Shown here piece after piece: positions 25,090 through 37,647 of a stretch of 64,000 nt of DNA. Where the stretch lies: positions 124,001 through 188,000 of the forward strand of contig NW_027478173.1 in assembly GCF_051020975.1 (NCBI RefSeq), given 5' to 3'. Each line of letters opens with the position of its first letter. The first letter of the stretch is position 1. Below the pieces are notes generated by a model. The model ran no database searches, was not told the DNA's origin, and was given only the letters and a program-made list of their open reading frames with translations. The position numbers and the translations under genes are program-made. Origin of the DNA: Osmia lignaria lignaria. Its lineage: Eukaryota; Arthropoda; Insecta; Hymenoptera; Megachilidae.

Positions 25090-26377
25090 ATATCTCGGAA
25101 ACGAAGCGAGCTATGGCAAAATGTTAAGAGACCTTTTTTGTAGAGAATTAAGTTTCCTACTTTTTATGTTCTATGATATTTTTCGATCAGAGGCGTAGTT
25201 CTCGAGATATATCAAGATATTTAAAAGTTCCGAAGCCGCACCAACATAATAGAGATACAGAAACACCGTGGCCCCTTTCTTTGAGATAACTCTGCACGAT
25301 TGCGAGCTGGAAATGCCACTTCCAGTTTAGCTGTGCAGAAGAAGAACAACAAGAAGAAGAAATATCTCGAAATATGTCCGTCAGGCCCCTTCCCTTGAGA
25401 TAAATCTGCAAATATCTCGGAAATGAAGCGAGCTATGGCAAAATGTTAAGAGACCTTTTTTGTAGAGAATTAAGTTTCCTACTTTTTATGTTCTATGATA
25501 TTTTTCGATCAGAGGCGTAGTTCTCGAGATATATCAAGATATTTAAAAGTTCCGAAGCCGCACCAACATAATAGAGATACAGAAACACCGTGGCCCCTTT
25601 CTTTGAGATAACTCTGCACGATTGCGAGCTGGAAATGCCACTTCCAGTTTAGCTGTGCAGAAGAAGAACAACAAGAAGAAGAAATATCTCGAAATATGTC
25701 CATCAGGACCCTTCCCTTGAGATAAATCTGCAAATATCTCGGAAACGAAGCGAGCTATGGCAAAATGTTAAGAGACCTTTTTTGTAGAGAATTATGTTTC
25801 CTACAATTTATGTTCTATGATATTTTTTGATCAGAAGCGTAGTTTTCGAGATATATCGAGATATTTAAAAGCTCCGAAGCTGCACCAACATAATAGAGGT
25901 ACAGAAACACCGTGGCCCCTTTCTTTGAGTTAACCCTGCACTATTGCGAGCTGCAAATGCCACTTCCAGCTTAGCTGTGCAGAAGAAGAACAACAAGAAT
26001 AAGAAATATTTCGAAATATGTCCGTCAGGCCCCTTCCCTTGAGATAAATCTGCAAATATCTCGGAAACGAAGCGAGCTACGGCAAAATGTTAAGAGACCT
26101 TTTTTGTAGAAAATTAGGTTTCCTACTTTTTATGTTCTATGATATTTTTTGATCAGATGCGTAGTTCTCGAGATATATCAAGATATTTGAAAGTTCCGAA
26201 GCCGCACCAACATAATAGAGATACAGAAACACCGTGGCCCCTTTCTTTGAGATAACTCTGCACTATTGCGAGCGGCAAATGCCACTTCCAGCTTAGCTGT
26301 GCAGAAGAAGAACAACAAGAAGAAGAAATATCTGGAAATATGTCCGTCAGGCCCCTTCCCTTGAGATAAATCTGCAA

Positions 26378-29275
26378 ATATCTCGGAAACGAAGCGAGCT
26401 ATGGCAAAATGTTAAGAGACCTTTTTTGTAGAGAATTAAGTTTCCTACTTTTTATGTTCTATGATATTTTTCGATCAGAGGCGTAGTTCTCGAGATATAT
26501 CAAGATATTTAAAAGTTCCGAAGCCGCACCAACATAATAGAGATACAGAAACACCGTGGCCCCTTTCTTTGAGATAACTCTGCACGATTGCGAGCTGGAA
26601 ATGCCACTTCCAGTTTAGCTGTGCAGAAGAAGAACAACAAGAAGAAGAAATATCTCGAAATATGTCCATCAGGACCCTTCCCTTGAGATAAATCTGCAAA
26701 TATCTCGGAAACGAAGCGAGCTATGGCAAAATGTTAAGAGACCTTTTTTGTAGAGAATTATGTTTCCTACAATTTATGTTCTATGATATTTTTTGATCAG
26801 AAGCGTAGTTTTCGAGATATATCGAGATATTTAAAAGTTCCGAAGCCGCACCAACATAATAGAGATACAGAAACACCGTGGCCCCTTTCTTTGGGATAAC
26901 TCTGCACTATTGCGAGCTGGAAATGCCACTTCCAGTTTAGCTGTGCAGAAGAAGAACAACAAGAAGAAGAAATATCTCGAAATATGTCCGTCAGGACCCT
27001 TCCCTTGAGATAAATCTGCAAATATCTCGGAAACGAAGCGAGCTATTGCAAAACGTTAAGAGACCTTTTTTGTAGAGAATTAAGTTTCCTACTTTTTATG
27101 TTCTATGATATTTTTTGATCAGATGCGTAGTTCTCGAGATATATCAAGATATTTAAAAGCTCCGAAGCTGCACCAACATAATAGAGATACAGAAACACCG
27201 TGGCCCCTTTCTTTGAGTTCACTCTGCACTAGTGCGAGCCGCAAATGCCACTTCCAGCTTAGCTGTGCAGAAGAAGAACAACAAGAAGAAGAAATATCTC
27301 GAAATATGTCCGTCAGGCCCCTTCCCTTGAGATAAATCTGCAAATATCTCGGAAACGAAGCGAGCTATGGCAAAATGTTGAGAGACCTTTTTTGTAGAAA
27401 ATTAGGTTTCCTACTTTTTATGTTCTATGATATTTTTTGATCAGATGCGTAGTTCTCGAGATATATCAAGATATTTAAAAGTTCCGAAGCCGCACCAACA
27501 TAATAGAGATACAGAAACACCGTAGCCCCTTTCTTTGCGATAACTCTGCACTATTGCGAGCTGCAAATGCCACTTCCAGCTTAGCTGTGCAGAAGAAGAA
27601 CAACAAGAAGAAGAAATATCTCGAAATATGTCCGTCAGGCCCCTTCCCTTGAGATAAATCTGCAAATATCTCGGAAACGAAGCGAGCTATGGCAAAATGT
27701 TAAGAGACCTTTTTTGTAGAGAATTAAGTTTCCTACTTTTTATGTTCTATGATATTTTTCGATCAGAGGCGTAGTTCTCGAGATACATCAAGATATTTAA
27801 AAGTTCCGAAGCCGCACCAACATAATAGAGATACAGAAACACCGTGGCCCCTTTCTTTGAGATAACTCTGCACGATTGCGAGCTGGAAATGCCACTTCCA
27901 GTTTAGCTGTGCAGAAGAAGAACAACAAGAAGAAGAAATATCTCGAAATATGTCCGTCAGGCCCCTTCCCTTGAGATAAATCTGCAAATATCTCGGAAAC
28001 GAAGCGAGCTATGGCAAAATGTTAAGAGACCTTTTTTGTAGAGAATTAAGTTTCCTACTTTTTATGTTCTATGATATTTTTCGATCAGAGGCGTAGTTCT
28101 CGAGATATATCAAGATATTTAAAAGTTCCGAAGCCGCACCAACATAATAGAGATACAGAAACACCGTGGCCCCTTTCTTTGAGATAACTCTGCACGATTG
28201 CGAGCTGGAAATGCCACTTCCAGTTTAGCTGTGCAGAAGAAGAACAACAAGAAGAAGAAATATCTCGAAATATGTCCATCAGGACCCTTCCCTTGAGATA
28301 AATCTGCAAATATCTCGGAAACGAAGCGAGCTATGGCAAAATGTTAAGAGACCTTTTTTGTAGAGAATTATGTTTCCTACAATTTATGTTCTATGATATT
28401 TTTTGATCAGAAGCGTAGTTTTCGAGATATATCGAGATATTTAAAAGTTCCGAAGCCGCACCAACATAATAGAGATACAGAAACACCGTGGCCCCTTTCT
28501 TTGGGATAACTCTGCACTATTGCGAGCTGGAAATGCCACTTCCAGTTTAGCTGTGCAGAAGAAGAACAACAAGAAGAAGAAATATCTCGAAATATGTCCG
28601 TCAGGACCCTTCCCTTGAGATAAATCTGCAAATATCTCGGAAACGAAGCGAGCTATTGCAAAACGTTAAGAGACCTTTTTTGTAGAGAATTAAGTTTCCT
28701 ACTTTTTATGTTCTATGATATTTTTTGATCAGATGCGTAGTTCTCGAGATATATCAAGATATTTAAAAGCTCCGAAGCTGCACCAACATAATAGAGATAC
28801 AGAAACACCGTGGCCCCTTTCTTTGAGTTCAGTCTGCACTAGTGCGAGCCGCAAATGCCACTTCCAGCTTAGCTGTGCAGAAGAAGAACAACAAGAAGAA
28901 GAAATATCTCGGAATATGTCCGTCAGGCCCCTTCCCTTGAGCTAAATCTGCAAATATCTCGGAAACGAAGCGAGCTATGGCAAAATGTTAAGAGACCTTT
29001 TTTGTAGAGAATTAAGTTTCCTACTTTTTATGTTCTATGATATTTTTTGATCAGATGCGTAGTTCTCGAGATATATCAAGATATTTAAAAGCTCCGAAGC
29101 TGCACCAACATAATAGAGGTACAGAAACACCGTGGCCCCTTTCTTTGAGTTAACCCTGCACTATTGCGAGCTGCAAATGCCACTTCCAGCTTAGCTGTGC
29201 AGAAGAAGAACAACAAGAATAAGAAATATTTCGAAATATGTCCGTCAGGCCCCTTCCCTTGAGATAAATCTGCAA
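26378..29275. repeat. 9-mer module M-P-S-K-G-M-P-S/D-T, copy 1
   Basis: Nine monomers, 2898 bp. The same order appears at 33784-36681 (offset 7406 bp) and 37970-40867 (a further 4186 bp). It is followed directly by a shortened form at 29276-31851. M-P-S is used twice inside the module; the second S is the S/D chimera, so the module itself looks like a duplicated half that then diverged. Confidence 0.86.
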
Positions 29276-31851
29276 ATATCTCGGAAACGAAGCGAGCTAT
29301 GGCAAAATGTTAAGAGACCTTTTTTGTAGAGAATTAAGTTTCCTACTTTTTATGTTCTATGATATTTTTCGATCAGAGGCGTAGTTCTCGAGATATATCA
29401 AGATATTTAAAAGTTCCGAAGCCGCACCAACATAATAGAGATACAGAAACACCGTGGCCCCTTTCTTTGAGATAACTCTGCACGATTGCGAGCTGGAAAT
29501 GCCACTTCCAGTTTAGCTGTGCAGAAGAAGAACAACAAGAAGAAGAAATATCTCGAAATATGTCCATCAGGACCCTTCCCTTGAGATAAATTTGCAAATA
29601 TCTCGGAAACGAAGCGAGCTATGGCAAAATGTTAAGAGACCTTTTTTGTAGAGAATTATGTTTCCTACAATTTATGTTCTATGATATTTTTTGATCAGAA
29701 GCGTAGTTTTCGAGATATATCGAGATATTTAAAAGTTCCGAAGCCGCACCAACATAATAGAGATACAGAAACACCGTGGCCCCTTTCTTTGGGATAACTC
29801 TGCACTATTGCGAGCTGGAAATGCCACTTCCAGTTTAGCTGTGCAGAAGAAGAACAACAAGAAGAAGAAATATCTCGAAATATGTCCGTCAGGACCCTTC
29901 CCTTGAGATAAATCTGCAAATATCTCGGAAACGAAGCGAGCTATTGCAAAACGTTAAGAGACCTTTTTTGTAGAGAATTAAGTTTCCTACTTTTTATGTT
30001 CTATGATATTTTTTGATCAGATGCGTAGTTCTCGAGATATATCAAGATATTTAAAAGCTCCGAAGCTGCACCAACATAATAGAGATACAGAAACACCGTG
30101 GCCCCTTTCTTTGAGTTCACTCTGCACTAGTGCGAGCCGCAAATGCCACTTCCAGCTTAGCTGTGCAGAAGAAGAACAACAAGAAGAAGAAATATCTCGA
30201 AATATGTCCGTCAGGCCCCTTCCCTTGAGATAAATCTGCAAATATCTCGGAAACGAAGCGAGCTATGGCAAAATGTTAAGAGACCTTTTTTGTAGAGAAT
30301 TAAGTTTCCTACTTTCTATGTTCTATGATATTTTTTGATCAGATGCGTAGTTCTCGAGATATATCAAGATATTTAAAAGTTCCGAAGCCGCACCAACATA
30401 ATAGAGATACAGAAACACCGTGGCCCCTTTCTTTGAGATAACTCTGCACTATTGCGAGCTGCAAATGCCACTTCCAGCTTAGCTGTGCAGAAGAAGAACA
30501 ACAAGAAGAAGAAATATCTCGAAATATGTCCGTCAGGCCCCTTCCCTTGAGATAAATCTGCAAATATCTCGGAAACGAAGCGAGCTATGGCAAAATGTTA
30601 AGAGACCTTATTTGTAGAGAATTAAGTTTCCTACTTTTTATGTTCTATGATATTTTTTGATCAGATGCGTAGTTCTCGAGATATATCAAGATATTTAAAA
30701 GTTCCGAAGCCGCACCAACATAATAGAGATACAGAAACACCGTGGCCCCTTTCTTTGAGATAACTCTGCACGATTGCGAGCTGGAAATGCCACTTCCAGT
30801 TTAGCTGTGCAGAAGAAGAACAACAAGAAGAAGAAATATCTCGAAATATGTCCATCAGGACCCTTCCCTTGAGATAAATCTGCAAATATCTCGGAAACGA
30901 AGCGAGCTATGGCAAAATGTTAAGAGACCTTTTTTGTAGAGAATTATGTTTCCTACAATTTATGTTCTATGATATTTTTTGATCAGAAGCGTAGTTTTCG
31001 AGATATATCGAGATATTTAAAAGTTCCGAAGCCGCACCAACATAATAGAGATACAGAAACACCGTGGCCCCTTTCTTTGGGATAACTCTGCACTATTGCG
31101 AGCTGGAAATGCCACTTCCAGTTTAGCTGTGCAGAAGAAGAACAACAAGAAGAAGAAATATCTCGAAATATGTCCGTCAGGACCCTTCCCTTGAGATAAA
31201 TCTGCAAATATCTCGGAAACGAAGCGAGCTATTGCAAAACGTTAAGAGACCTTTTTTGTAGAGAATTAAGTTTCCTACTTTTTATGTTCTATGATATTTT
31301 TTGATCAGATGCGTAGTTCTCGAGATATATCAAGATATTTAAAAGCTCCGAAGCTGCACCAACATAATAGAGATACAGAAACACCGTGGCCCCTTTCTTT
31401 GAGTTCACTCTGCACTAGTGCGAGCCGCAAATGCCACTTCCAGCTTAGCTGTGCAGAAGAAGAACAACAAGAAGAAGAAATATCTCGGAATATGTCCGTC
31501 AGGCCCCTTCCCTTGAGCTAAATCTGCAAATATCTCGGAAACGAAGCGAGCTATGGCAAAATGTTAAGAGACCTTTTTTGTAGAGAATTAAGTTTCCTAC
31601 TTTTTATGTTCTATGATATTTTTTGATCAGATGCGTAGTTCTCGAGATATATCAAGATATTTAAAAGCTCCGAAGCTGCACCAACATAATAGAGGTACAG
31701 AAACACCGTGGCCCCTTTCTTTGAGTTAACCCTGCACTATTGCGAGCTGCAAATGCCACTTCCAGCTTAGCTGTGCAGAAGAAGAACAACAAGAATAAGA
31801 AATATTTCGAAATATGTCCGTCAGGCCCCTTCCCTTGAGATAAATCTGCAA
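29276..31851. repeat. 8-mer variant of the M-P-S module
   Basis: The order is M-P-S-A-M-P-S/D-T, 2576 bp. The K-G pair of the 9-mer form is replaced by one class A monomer (30242-30563), and the following M has a class A leader (CTTATTTG, GATCAGATGCG). This fits an unequal exchange in register by one monomer. Confidence 0.83.
30242..30563. repeat. Reference class A monomer
   Basis: Class A has AATTAAGTTTCC, then ACTTTTT (here ACTTTCT), GATCAGATGCG, CTCGAG (an XhoI site), ATATATCAAG and the second half CTATTGCGAGCTGC. These differences from class B travel together over about 80 bp, so A and B are true linked haplotypes, not independent point changes. This monomer replaces the K-G pair found at the equivalent position in related modules (compare 27344-27987), which makes it a local HOR length variant. 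Confidence 0.85.
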
Positions 31852-33461
31852 ATATCTCGGAAACGAAGCGAGCTACGGCAAAATGTTAAGAGACCTTTTT
31901 TGTAGAAAATTAGGTTTCCTACTTTTTATGTTCTATGATATTTTTTGATCAGATGCGTAGTTCTCGAGATATATCAAGATATTTGAAAGTTCCGAAGCCG
32001 CACCAACATAATAGAGATACAGAAACACCGTGGCCCCTTTCTTTGAGATAACTCTGCACTATTGCGAGCGGCAAATGCCACTTCCAGCTTAGCTGTGCAG
32101 AAGAAGAACAACAAGAAGAAGAAATATCTGGAAATATGTCCGTCAGGCCCCTTCCCTTGAGATAAATCTGCAAATATCTCGGAAACGAAGCGAGCTACGG
32201 CAAAATGTTAAGAGACCTTTTTTGCAGAAAATTAGGATTCCTACTTTTTATGTTCTATGATATTTTTTGAACAGATGCGCAGTTCTCGAGATATATCAAG
32301 ATATTTAAAAGTTCCGAAGCCGCACCAACATAATAGAGGTACAGAAACACCGTGGCCCCTTTCTTTGAGATAACTCTGCACTATTGCGAGCTGCAAATGC
32401 CACTTCCAGCTTAGCTGTGCAGAAGAAGAACAACAAGAAGAAGAAATATCTCGAAATATGTCCGTCAGGCCCCTTCCCTTGAGATAAATCTGCAAATATC
32501 TCGGAAACGAAGCGAGCTATGGCAAAATGTTAAGAGACCTTTTTTGTAGAGAATTAAGTTTCCTACTTTTTATGTTCTATGATATTTTTCGATCAGAGGC
32601 GTAGTTCTCGAGATATATCAAGATATTTAAAAGTTCCGAAGCCGCACCAACATAATAGAGATACAGAAACACCGTGGCCCCTTTCTTTGAGATAACTCTG
32701 CACGATTGCGAGCTGGAAATGCCACTTCCAGTTTAGCTGTGCAGAAGAAGAACAACAAGAAGAAGAAATATCTCGAAATATGTCCGTCAGGCCCCTTCCC
32801 TTGAGATAAATCTGCAAATATCTCGGAAACGAAGCGAGCTATGTTAAAATGTTAAGAGACCTTTTTTGTAGAGAATTAAGTTTCCTACTTTTTATGTTCT
32901 ATGATATTTTTCGATCAGAGGCGTAGTTCTCGAGATATATCAAGATATTTAAAAGTTCCGAAGCCGCACCAACATAATAGAGATACAGAAACACCGTGGC
33001 CCCTTTCTTTGAGATAACTCTGCACGATTGCGAGCTGGAAATGCCACTTCCAGTTTAGCTGTGCAGAAGAAGAACAACAAGAAGAAGAAATATCTCGAAA
33101 TATGTCCATCAGGACCCTTCCCTTGAGATAAATCTGCAAATATCTCGGAAACGAAGCGAGCTATGGCAAAATGTTAAGAGACCTTTTTTGTAGAGAATTA
33201 TGTTTCCTACAATTTATGTTCTATGATATTTTTTGATCAGAAGCGTAGTTTTCGAGATATATCGAGATATTTAAAAGTTCCGAAGCCGCACCAACATAAT
33301 AGAGGTACAGAAACACCGTGGCCCCTTTCTTTGAGATAACTCTGCACTATTGCGAGCTGCAAATGCCACTTCCAGCTTAGCTGTGCAGAAGAAGAACAAC
33401 AAGAAGAAGAAATATCTCGAAATATGTCCGTCAGGACCCTTCCCTTGAGATAAATCTGCAA
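31852..33461. repeat. Five-monomer junction block
   Basis: F, a GCGCAGTTC monomer, G, M and a chimeric monomer ending at 33461. G at 32496-32817 is followed by ATGTTAAAATG, the same rare mark that follows G at 33783 and 37969. The trimer 32496-33461 therefore pairs with 33462-34427 at offset 966 bp, placing a local trimer duplication exactly at the start of the 13-mer HOR. Confidence 0.78.
33140..33461. repeat. Chimeric monomer: P-type leader, class A body
   Basis: The left part is class B as in P monomers (ACAATTT, AAGCGTAG, TTTTCGAG, ATATATCGAG). The body has AGAGGTACAG, GAGATAACTCTGC and GCTGCAAATG as in the monomers ending at 6101 and 10607, and the end is GTCAGGACCC. The switch lies between about 33267 and 33304. 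It sits where the related trimer has an ordinary P monomer. Confidence 0.8.
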
Positions 33462-36400
33462 ATATCTCGGAAACGAAGCGAGCTATGGCAAAATGTTAAG
33501 AGACCTTTTTTGTAGAGAATTAAGTTTCCTACTTTTTATGTTCTATGATATTTTTCGATCAGAGGCGTAGTTCTCGAGATATATCAAGATATTTAAAAGT
33601 TCCGAAGCCGCACCAACATAATAGAGATACAGAAACACCGTGGCCCCTTTCTTTGAGATAACTCTGCACGATTGCGAGCTGGAAATGCCACTTCCAGTTT
33701 AGCTGTGCAGAAGAAGAACAACAAGAAGAAGAAATATCTCGAAATATGTCCGTCAGGCCCCTTCCCTTGAGATAAATCTGCAAATATCTCGGAAACGAAG
33801 CGAGCTATGTTAAAATGTTAAGAGACCTTTTTTGTAGAGAATTAAGTTTCCTACTTTTTATGTTCTATGATATTTTTCGATCAGAGGCGTAGTTCTCGAG
33901 ATATATCAAGATATTTAAAAGTTCCGAAGCCGCACCAACATAATAGAGATACAGAAACACCGTGGCCCCTTTCTTTGAGATAACTCTGCACGATTGCGAG
34001 CTGGAAATGCCACTTCCAGTTTAGCTGTGCAGAAGAAGAACAACAAGAAGAAGAAATATCTCGAAATATGTCCATCAGGACCCTTCCCTTGAGATAAATC
34101 TGCAAATATCTCGGAAACGAAGCGAGCTATGGCAAAATGTTAAGAGACCTTTTTTGTAGAGAATTATGTTTCCTACAATTTATGTTCTATGATATTTTTT
34201 GATCAGAAGCGTAGTTTTCGAGATATATCGAGATATTTAAAAGTTCCGAAGCCGCACCAACATAATAGAGATACAGAAACACCGTGGCCCCTTTCTTTGG
34301 GATAACTCTGCACTATTGCGAGCTGGAAATGCCACTTCCAGTTTAGCTGTGCAGAAGAAGAACAACAAGAAGAAGAAATATCTCGAAATATGTCCGTCAG
34401 GACCCTTCCCTTGAGATAAATCTGCAAATATCTCGGAAACGAAGCGAGCTATTGCAAAACGTTAAGAGACCTTTTTTGTAGAGAATTAAGTTTCCTACTT
34501 TTTATGTTCTATGATATTTTTTGATCAGATGCGTAGTTCTCGAGATATATCAAGATATTTAAAAGCTCCGAAGCTGCACCAACATAATAGAGATACAGAA
34601 ACACCGTGGCCCCTTTCTTTGAGTTCACTCTGCACTAGTGCGAGCCGCAAATGCCACTTCCAGCTTAGCTGTGCAGAAGAAGAACAACAAGAAGAAGAAA
34701 TATCTCGAAATATGTCCGTCAGGCCCCTTCCCTTGAGATAAATCTGCAAATATCTCGGAAACGAAGCGAGCTATGGCAAAATGTTAAGAGACCTTTTTTG
34801 TAGAAAATTAGGTTTCCTACTTTTTATGTTCTATGATATTTTTTGATCAGATGCGTAGTTCTCGAGATATATCAAGATATTTAAAAGTTCCGAAGCCGCA
34901 CCAACATAATAGAGATACAGAAACACCGTAGCCCCTTTCTTTGCGATAACTCTGCACTATTGCGAGCTGCAAATGCCACTTCCAGCTTAGCTGTGCAGAA
35001 GAAGAACAACAAGAAGAAGAAATATCTCGAAATATGTCCGTCAGGCCCCTTCCCTTGAGATAAATCTGCAAATATCTCGGAAACGAAGCGAGCTATGGCA
35101 AAATGTTAAGAGACCTTTTTTGTAGAGAATTAAGTTTCCTACTTTTTATGTTCTATGATATTTTTCGATCAGAGGCGTAGTTCTCGAGATATATCAAGAT
35201 ATTTAAAAGTTCCGAAGCCGCACCAACATAATAGAGATACAGAAACACCGTGGCCCCTTTCTTTGAGATAACTCTGCACGATTGCGAGCTGGAAATGCCA
35301 CTTCCAGTTTAGCTGTGCAGAAGAAGAACAACAAGAAGAAGAAATATCTCGAAATATGTCCGTCAGGCCCCTTCCCTTGAGATAAATCTGCAAATATCTC
35401 GGAAACGAAGCGAGCTATGGCAAAATGTTAAGAGACCTTTTTTGTAGAGAATTAAGTTTCCTACTTTTTATGTTCTATGATATTTTTCGATCAGAGGCGT
35501 AGTTCTCGAGATATATCAAGATATTTAAAAGTTCCGAAGCCGCACCAACATAATAGAGATACAGAAACACCGTGGCCCCTTTCTTTGAGATAACTCTGCA
35601 CGATTGCGAGCTGGAAATGCCACTTCCAGTTTAGCTGTGCAGAAGAAGAACAACAAGAAGAAGAAATATCTCGAAATATGTCCATCAGGACCCTTCCCTT
35701 GAGATAAATCTGCAAATATCTCGGAAACGAAGCGAGCTATGGCAAAATGTTAAGAGACCTTTTTTGTAGAGAATTATGTTTCCTACAATTTATGTTCTAT
35801 GATATTTTTTGATCAGAAGCGTAGTTTTCGAGATATATCGAGATATTTAAAAGTTCCGAAGCCGCACCAACATAATAGAGATACAGAAACACCGTGGCCC
35901 CTTTCTTTGGGATAACTCTGCACTATTGCGAGCTGGAAATGCCACTTCCAGTTTAGCTGTGCAGAAGAAGAACAACAAGAAGAAGAAATATCTCGAAATA
36001 TGTCCGTCAGGACCCTTCCCTTGAGATAAATCTGCAAATATCTCGGAAACGAAGCGAGCTATTGCAAAACGTTAAGAGACCTTTTTTGTAGAGAATTAAG
36101 TTTCCTACTTTTTATGTTCTATGATATTTTTTGATCAGATGCGTAGTTCTCGAGATATATCAAGATATTTAAAAGCTCCGAAGCTGCACCAACATAATAG
36201 AGATACAGAAACACCGTGGCCCCTTTGTTTGAGTTCACTCTGCACTAGTGCGAGCCGCAAATGCCACTTCCAGCTTAGCTGTGCAGAAGAAGAACAACAA
36301 GAAGAAGAAATATCTCGGAATATGTCCGTCAGGCCCCTTCCCTTGAGCTAAATCTGCAAATATCTCGGAAACGAAGCGAGCTATGGCAAAATGTTAAGAG

Positions 36401-37647
36401 ACCTTTTTTGTAGAGAATTAAGTTTCCTACTTTTTATGTTCTATGATATTTTTTGATCAGATGCGTAGTTCTCGAGATATATCAAGATATTTAAAAGCTC
36501 CGAAGCTGCACCAACATAATAGAGGTACAGAAACACCGTGGCCCCTTTCTTTGAGTTAACCCTGCACTATTGCGAGCTGCAAATGCCACTTCCAGCTTAG
36601 CTGTGCAGAAGAAGAACAACAAGAATAAGAAATATTTCGAAATATGTCCGTCAGGCCCCTTCCCTTGAGATAAATCTGCAAATATCTCGGAAACGAAGCG
36701 AGCTACGGCAAAATGTTAAGAGACCTTTTTTGTAGAAAATTAGGTTTCCTACTTTTTATGTTCTATGATATTTTTTGATCAGATGCGTAGTTCTCGAGAT
36801 ATATCAAGATATTTGAAAGTTCCGAAGCCGCACCAACATAATAGAGATACAGAACCACCGTGGCCCCTTTCTTTGAGATAACTCTGCACTATTGCGAGCG
36901 GCAAATGCCACTTCCAGCTTAGCTGTGCAGAAGAAGAACAACAAGAAGAAGAAATATCTGGAAATATGTCCGTCAGGCCCCTTCCCTTGAGATAAATCTG
37001 CAAATATCTCGGAAACGAAGCGAGCTATGGCAAAATGTTAAGAGACCATCTTTGTAGAGAATTAAGTTTCCTACTTTTTATGTTCTATGATATTTTTTGA
37101 TCAGATGCGTAGTTCTCGAGATATATCAAGATATTTAAAAGTTCCGAAGCCGCACCAACATAATAGAGATACAGAAACACCGTGGCCCCTTTCTTTCAGA
37201 TAACTCTGCACTATTGCGAGCTGGAAATGCCACTTCCAGTTTAGCTGTGCAGAAGAAGAACAACAAGAAGAAGAAATATCTCGAAATATGTCCGTCAGGC
37301 CCCTTCCCTTGAGATATATCTGCAAATATCTCGGAAACGAAGCGAGCTATGGCAAAATGTTAAGAGACCTTTTTTGTAGAGAATTATGTCTCCTATAAGT
37401 TATGTTCTATGATATTTTTTGATCAGAAGCGTAGTTTTCGAGATATATCGAGATATTTAAAAGTTCCGAAGCCGCACCAACATAATAGAGATACAGAAAC
37501 ACCGTGGCCCCTTTCTTTGAGATAACTCTGCACTAGCGCGAGCCGCAAATGCCACTTCCACCTTAGCTGTGCAGAAGAAGAACAACAAGAAGAAGAAATA
37601 TCTCGAAATATGTCCGTCAGGCCCCTTCCCTTGAGATAAATCTGCAA
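33462..37647. repeat. 13-mer HOR unit, copy 1 (4186 bp)
   Basis: The order is G-M-P-S-K-G-M-P-S/D-T-F-X-Y. X has GACCATCTTTG, CTTTCAGATAAC and GATATATC. Y has GTCTCCTATAAG, CTAGCGCGAGCC and CTTCCACCTT. Copy 2 follows directly at +4186 bp. Comparing by eye I found only two differences: G at 36227 (C at 40413), and C at 33888 (G at 38074). This is the most recent-looking HOR in the window. Confidence 0.93.
34511..34741 (+). other. Plus-strand ATG open frame of S-type monomers, probably not a gene
   Basis: A 76-codon frame opens at ATG (ATGATATTTTTTG) and closes at TAA in internal repeat copy 2. It exists only where GAGATAAC is changed to GAGTTCAC (S and S/D monomers) or GAGATATC (copies at 42239, 43205 and 46103). 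Elsewhere TAA in internal repeat copy 1 closes the frame after 38 codons. There are 14 such monomers in the window. The product would be Gln/Glu-rich near its end (EEEQQEEE) and matches nothing I know. It is most likely an accident of the variant. Confidence 0.8.
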
